Assembly: GCF_022662015.1 (NCBI RefSeq)
Contig: NZ_JAKMCM010000003.1
Span: forward strand, 434,001-498,000
Direction: 5' to 3'
From: Aestuariivivens sediminicola
GTDB lineage: Bacteria > Bacteroidota > Bacteroidia > Flavobacteriales > Flavobacteriaceae
DNA length: 64,000 nt
Shown here piece by piece: positions 62,272-64,000 of the stretch (position 1 is the stretch's first letter; each line of letters begins with the position of its first letter). The translations under genes and the position numbers were made by a program. A model generated the notes under the pieces. It had not been told where the DNA came from, searched no databases, and saw nothing but the letters and a program-made list of their open reading frames with translations.

Positions 62272-62300
62272 ACAAAAGCCATCAAATAGATGGCTTTTGT
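62272..62300 (+). terminator. intrinsic-type hairpin after the metalloprotease
   Basis: Perfect 12-pair stem ACAAAAGCCATC (62272-62283) / GATGGCTTTTGT (62289-62300), loop aaata. The T run lies inside the right arm. It separates the protease gene from the convergent channel gene. Confidence 0.82.
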
Positions 62301-62383
62301 TATACTAGCTGTTCAATTCGGCACGAAATTGTAGTACCTTATTTTAAAACTTGGAAACAATATTTTCCAACAAACACCCCTTA

Positions 62384-63634
62384 TTATTTGATTAATGAAA
62401 AATTCGTGCCGCTTGGTAATTCGAAAATCTCTAAGTCAAAATAGGGGAGAGCAGCAATCAAATGATCAAAAATATCTGACATGATATATTCGTAATTTTC
62501 CCATCGCTTGTCACGGCTAAATGCATAAATCTCCATAGGTATACCTTGTGTGGTCGGTGCTAACTGCCTGGCCATAATCATCATGTCCTTGTTTATGGCA
62601 GAGTGATGCTTCAAGTAGGAATCGATATACTTTCTAAATACCCCGATATTGGTCAGGTTTCTTCCATTCAACAGTATCTCTTTATCAATGGCATTGTCTT
62701 TATTATAGTCATCAATATCCTGTTGTCTCGATTCCAAATAGGAGGTCAGTAGTTGTATTTTTTTAAGACGATCTACATCTTGTTTGGTTAAATATTTAAC
62801 CTTACTTTGATTAATGTAGAGTGCTCTCTTAATACGTCTTCCTCCAGAGGTGGTCATACCGCGCCAATTTTTAAAGGAATCAGAAATAAGAGCATATGTT
62901 GGAATGGTAGTGATGGTCTTATCGAAATTCTGAACCTTCACAGTGGCTAAATTGATCTCAATAACATCGCCATCGGCACCGTATTTTTCGAAAGTGATCC
63001 AATCACCAATACGCACCATGTCGTTAATGGAGACTTGAATACTGGCCACAAAACCTAATATGGTATCTCGGAAGACGAGAATAATAATCGCGGAAGCCGT
63101 TCCTATTCCTGCTAAGAATTCAATAAATTTTATGCCGCTTACTATGGCAAACGCAGAAAATATGCCCAATATCCAGGCAAAAATCATAAAGACCTGAATA
63201 TAACTGTCGATAGGTTTATCGTTATATCGTGGAAGTTTTTTTAAATAATCTTTAATACTATTTAAGACACTTCGAATAATCCAAAGGGTCAAAACAATTG
63301 CAAAGACCTTCAAACCTTTTTCAACGACGTTTTCAAATTGCTCAAAATCATAGAAGACTATAGGAATAAATTTTATGGCAATGAGCAGGGGTATAATATG
63401 CGCAATGTTTCTCGGGACCTTATTAGTTACTAACAAATCATCGAAATTCGTTTTAGTTCTTACAGCCAGTTTGGTGAAGGTGATCCGAATAATTTTTCGA
63501 ACAATAAAATCTGTCAGAGAAACGACAATGAGTAACCCTATGAGCAGGGCAATCATATTTAAATAGGTAGCTACTGTCTCAGACAGACCTTGACCTGTAA
63601 GGTAATCGTAAACAAGATGCGTCAATCTATTCAT
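62384..63634 (-). CDS. mechanosensitive ion channel, MscS family (YbdG-like)
   Basis: 416 residues with about five membrane segments. The pore and beta-domain region (GIGTASAIIILVFRDTILGF, then SIQVSINDMVRIGDWITFEK, then GDVIEINLATVKVQNFDKTI, then TIPTYALISDSFKNWRGM) is that of MscS channels. The length and long insert after the beta domain (about 280-370) fit the E. coli YbdG/MscM subgroup, which opens under mild osmotic downshock. The start codon overlaps the DUF3817 gene by 8 bp, so they are co-translated. Confidence 0.92.
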   Translation of the reverse strand: MNRLTHLVYDYLTGQGLSETVATYLNMIALLIGLLIVVSLTDFIVRKIIRITFTKLAVRTKTNFDDLLVTNKVPRNIAHIIPLLIAIKFIPIVFYDFEQFENVVEKGLKVFAIVLTLWIIRSVLNSIKDYLKKLPRYNDKPIDSYIQVFMIFAWILGIFSAFAIVSGIKFIEFLAGIGTASAIIILVFRDTILGFVASIQVSINDMVRIGDWITFEKYGADGDVIEINLATVKVQNFDKTITTIPTYALISDSFKNWRGMTTSGGRRIKRALYINQSKVKYLTKQDVDRLKKIQLLTSYLESRQQDIDDYNKDNAIDKEILLNGRNLTNIGVFRKYIDSYLKHHSAINKDMMIMARQLAPTTQGIPMEIYAFSRDKRWENYEYIMSDIFDHLIAALPYFDLEIFELPSGTNFSLIK

Positions 63635-63917
63635 TGTTGAAACTTAAAAATTTTTTATCAATATAAAAGGTGCCAAATGGAATCACAGAAGCCAATAGTA
63701 CAAGATTAAATTGTCTGCTGTTCCATTTTAATTCAGGTTTTAGGATTATCGACAGAACGATATAGGTAATAAATAATAAACCGTGAGGCATACCGAGAAA
63801 TCTCACATATTGCGGATCGCCCATGGTGTATTTTATAGGAGTCGCAATAAATAACAACAGCACATACGACAAGCCTTCCAAGAAGCCAACTATCCTAAAA
63901 AGTTTAACTTTCGACAT
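63627..63917 (-). CDS. DUF3817-family small membrane protein
   Basis: 96 residues from ATG 63917 (MSKVKLFRIVGFLEGLSYVL). An upstream ATG at 63944 is rejected because a -7 box overlaps it. Three hydrophobic segments are visible: residues about 5-25, 40-58 and 72-90. The opening FRIVGFLEGLSYVLLLFIA, then GMPHGLLFITYIV is the DUF3817 hallmark. Function is unknown. Its stop overlaps the start of the MscS gene by 8 bp, which couples the two. Confidence 0.82.
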   Translation of the reverse strand: MSKVKLFRIVGFLEGLSYVLLLFIATPIKYTMGDPQYVRFLGMPHGLLFITYIVLSIILKPELKWNSRQFNLVLLASVIPFGTFYIDKKFLSFNNE

Positions 63918-63933
63918 TTCAATTTTTTTTTTG

Positions 63934-63941
63934 CAAAAATA
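63934..63941 (-). promoter_or_regulatory. -7 element of the DUF3817/MscS operon
   Basis: On the minus strand TATTTTTG (TAnnTTTG) follows directly after the upstream ATG (63942-63944), so this ATG cannot be in the message. It supports ATG 63917 as the start. No -33 element seen in the short remaining upstream sequence. Confidence 0.5.
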
Positions 63942-64000
63942 CATCTCAATTTAAAAATATCATCTTAATATTATATTAATTTAAGCTTTATCTTAGAATG

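Noticed and set aside
1-64000. tRNA, rRNA, CRISPR arrays, insertion sequences, phage or plasmid genes
   Set aside because: No tRNA T-loop pattern with matching acceptor stem, no regularly spaced repeats, no transposase or integrase motif was seen on reading; a covariance-model scan would be decisive.

Overview
The window looks like chromosomal DNA of a marine-type member of the Bacteroidota, most likely family Flavobacteriaceae. The evidence is low GC with AT-rich spacers, repeated TAnnTTTG promoter -7 boxes (the Bacteroidota sigma consensus), almost no Shine-Dalgarno sites, an LpxC-FabZ fusion, PorX, a protease with a type IX secretion (T9SS) sorting tail, and many families typical of flavobacteria. 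I saw no rRNA, tRNA, CRISPR array, prophage or insertion sequence. It reads as a stable core-genome segment.

Layout. 1-4.6 kb: end of a cell-surface glycan cluster (YfhO-type membrane protein, glycosyltransferase, flippase). 4.6-7 kb: two related secreted proteins of unknown function. 7.2-16.9 kb: housekeeping and repair genes (DUF3667 protein, uvrA, ECF sigma factor with a tiny downstream ORF, a cysteine-free endonuclease III, bcp, an MBL hydrolase, conserved unknowns). 16.9-19.3 kb: an XRE regulator divergent from an M14 carboxypeptidase across a mirrored set of operator-like sites, then an Lrp-type regulator. 19.3-23.6 kb: aroB, proline dehydrogenase, alanine dehydrogenase. 23.8-27.8 kb: outer-membrane receptor, a small secreted repeat peptide, a membrane protein, tsaE. 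27.9-30.8 kb: porX and an HD hydrolase. 30.9-36.7 kb: lipid A cluster lpxD, lpxC-fabZ, lpxA, efp, second lpxD, then sucD. 36.8-40.5 kb: fabG, a VWA-like membrane protein and an SPFH protein.

40.6-48.3 kb: a complete histidine operon, hisG-D-C-B-H-A-F-IE. It is preceded by a textbook-looking attenuator: promoter, 17-residue His-rich leader peptide, antiterminator segment and intrinsic terminator. 48.4-53.8 kb: a divergent TruA-like enzyme, DUF2461 and DUF72 proteins, and a secreted protein/lipoprotein pair. 54-58.7 kb: leucine-type operon leuC-leuD-(leuA-like)-leuB. 58.9-62.3 kb: a large T9SS-exported metalloprotease. 62.4-64 kb: a YbdG-like MscS channel and a DUF3817 protein.

Themes that tie the genes together are amino-acid synthesis (his, leu, aro) with proline and alanine catabolism nearby, envelope construction (glycan, lipid A, receptors) and T9SS secretion (PorX control, protease cargo). 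The most unusual items are the his attenuator, the mirrored operators around the XRE/M14 pair, the small 3 x 14-residue repeat peptide, the Fe-S-less Nth, and the 48-codon ORF behind the ECF sigma gene.
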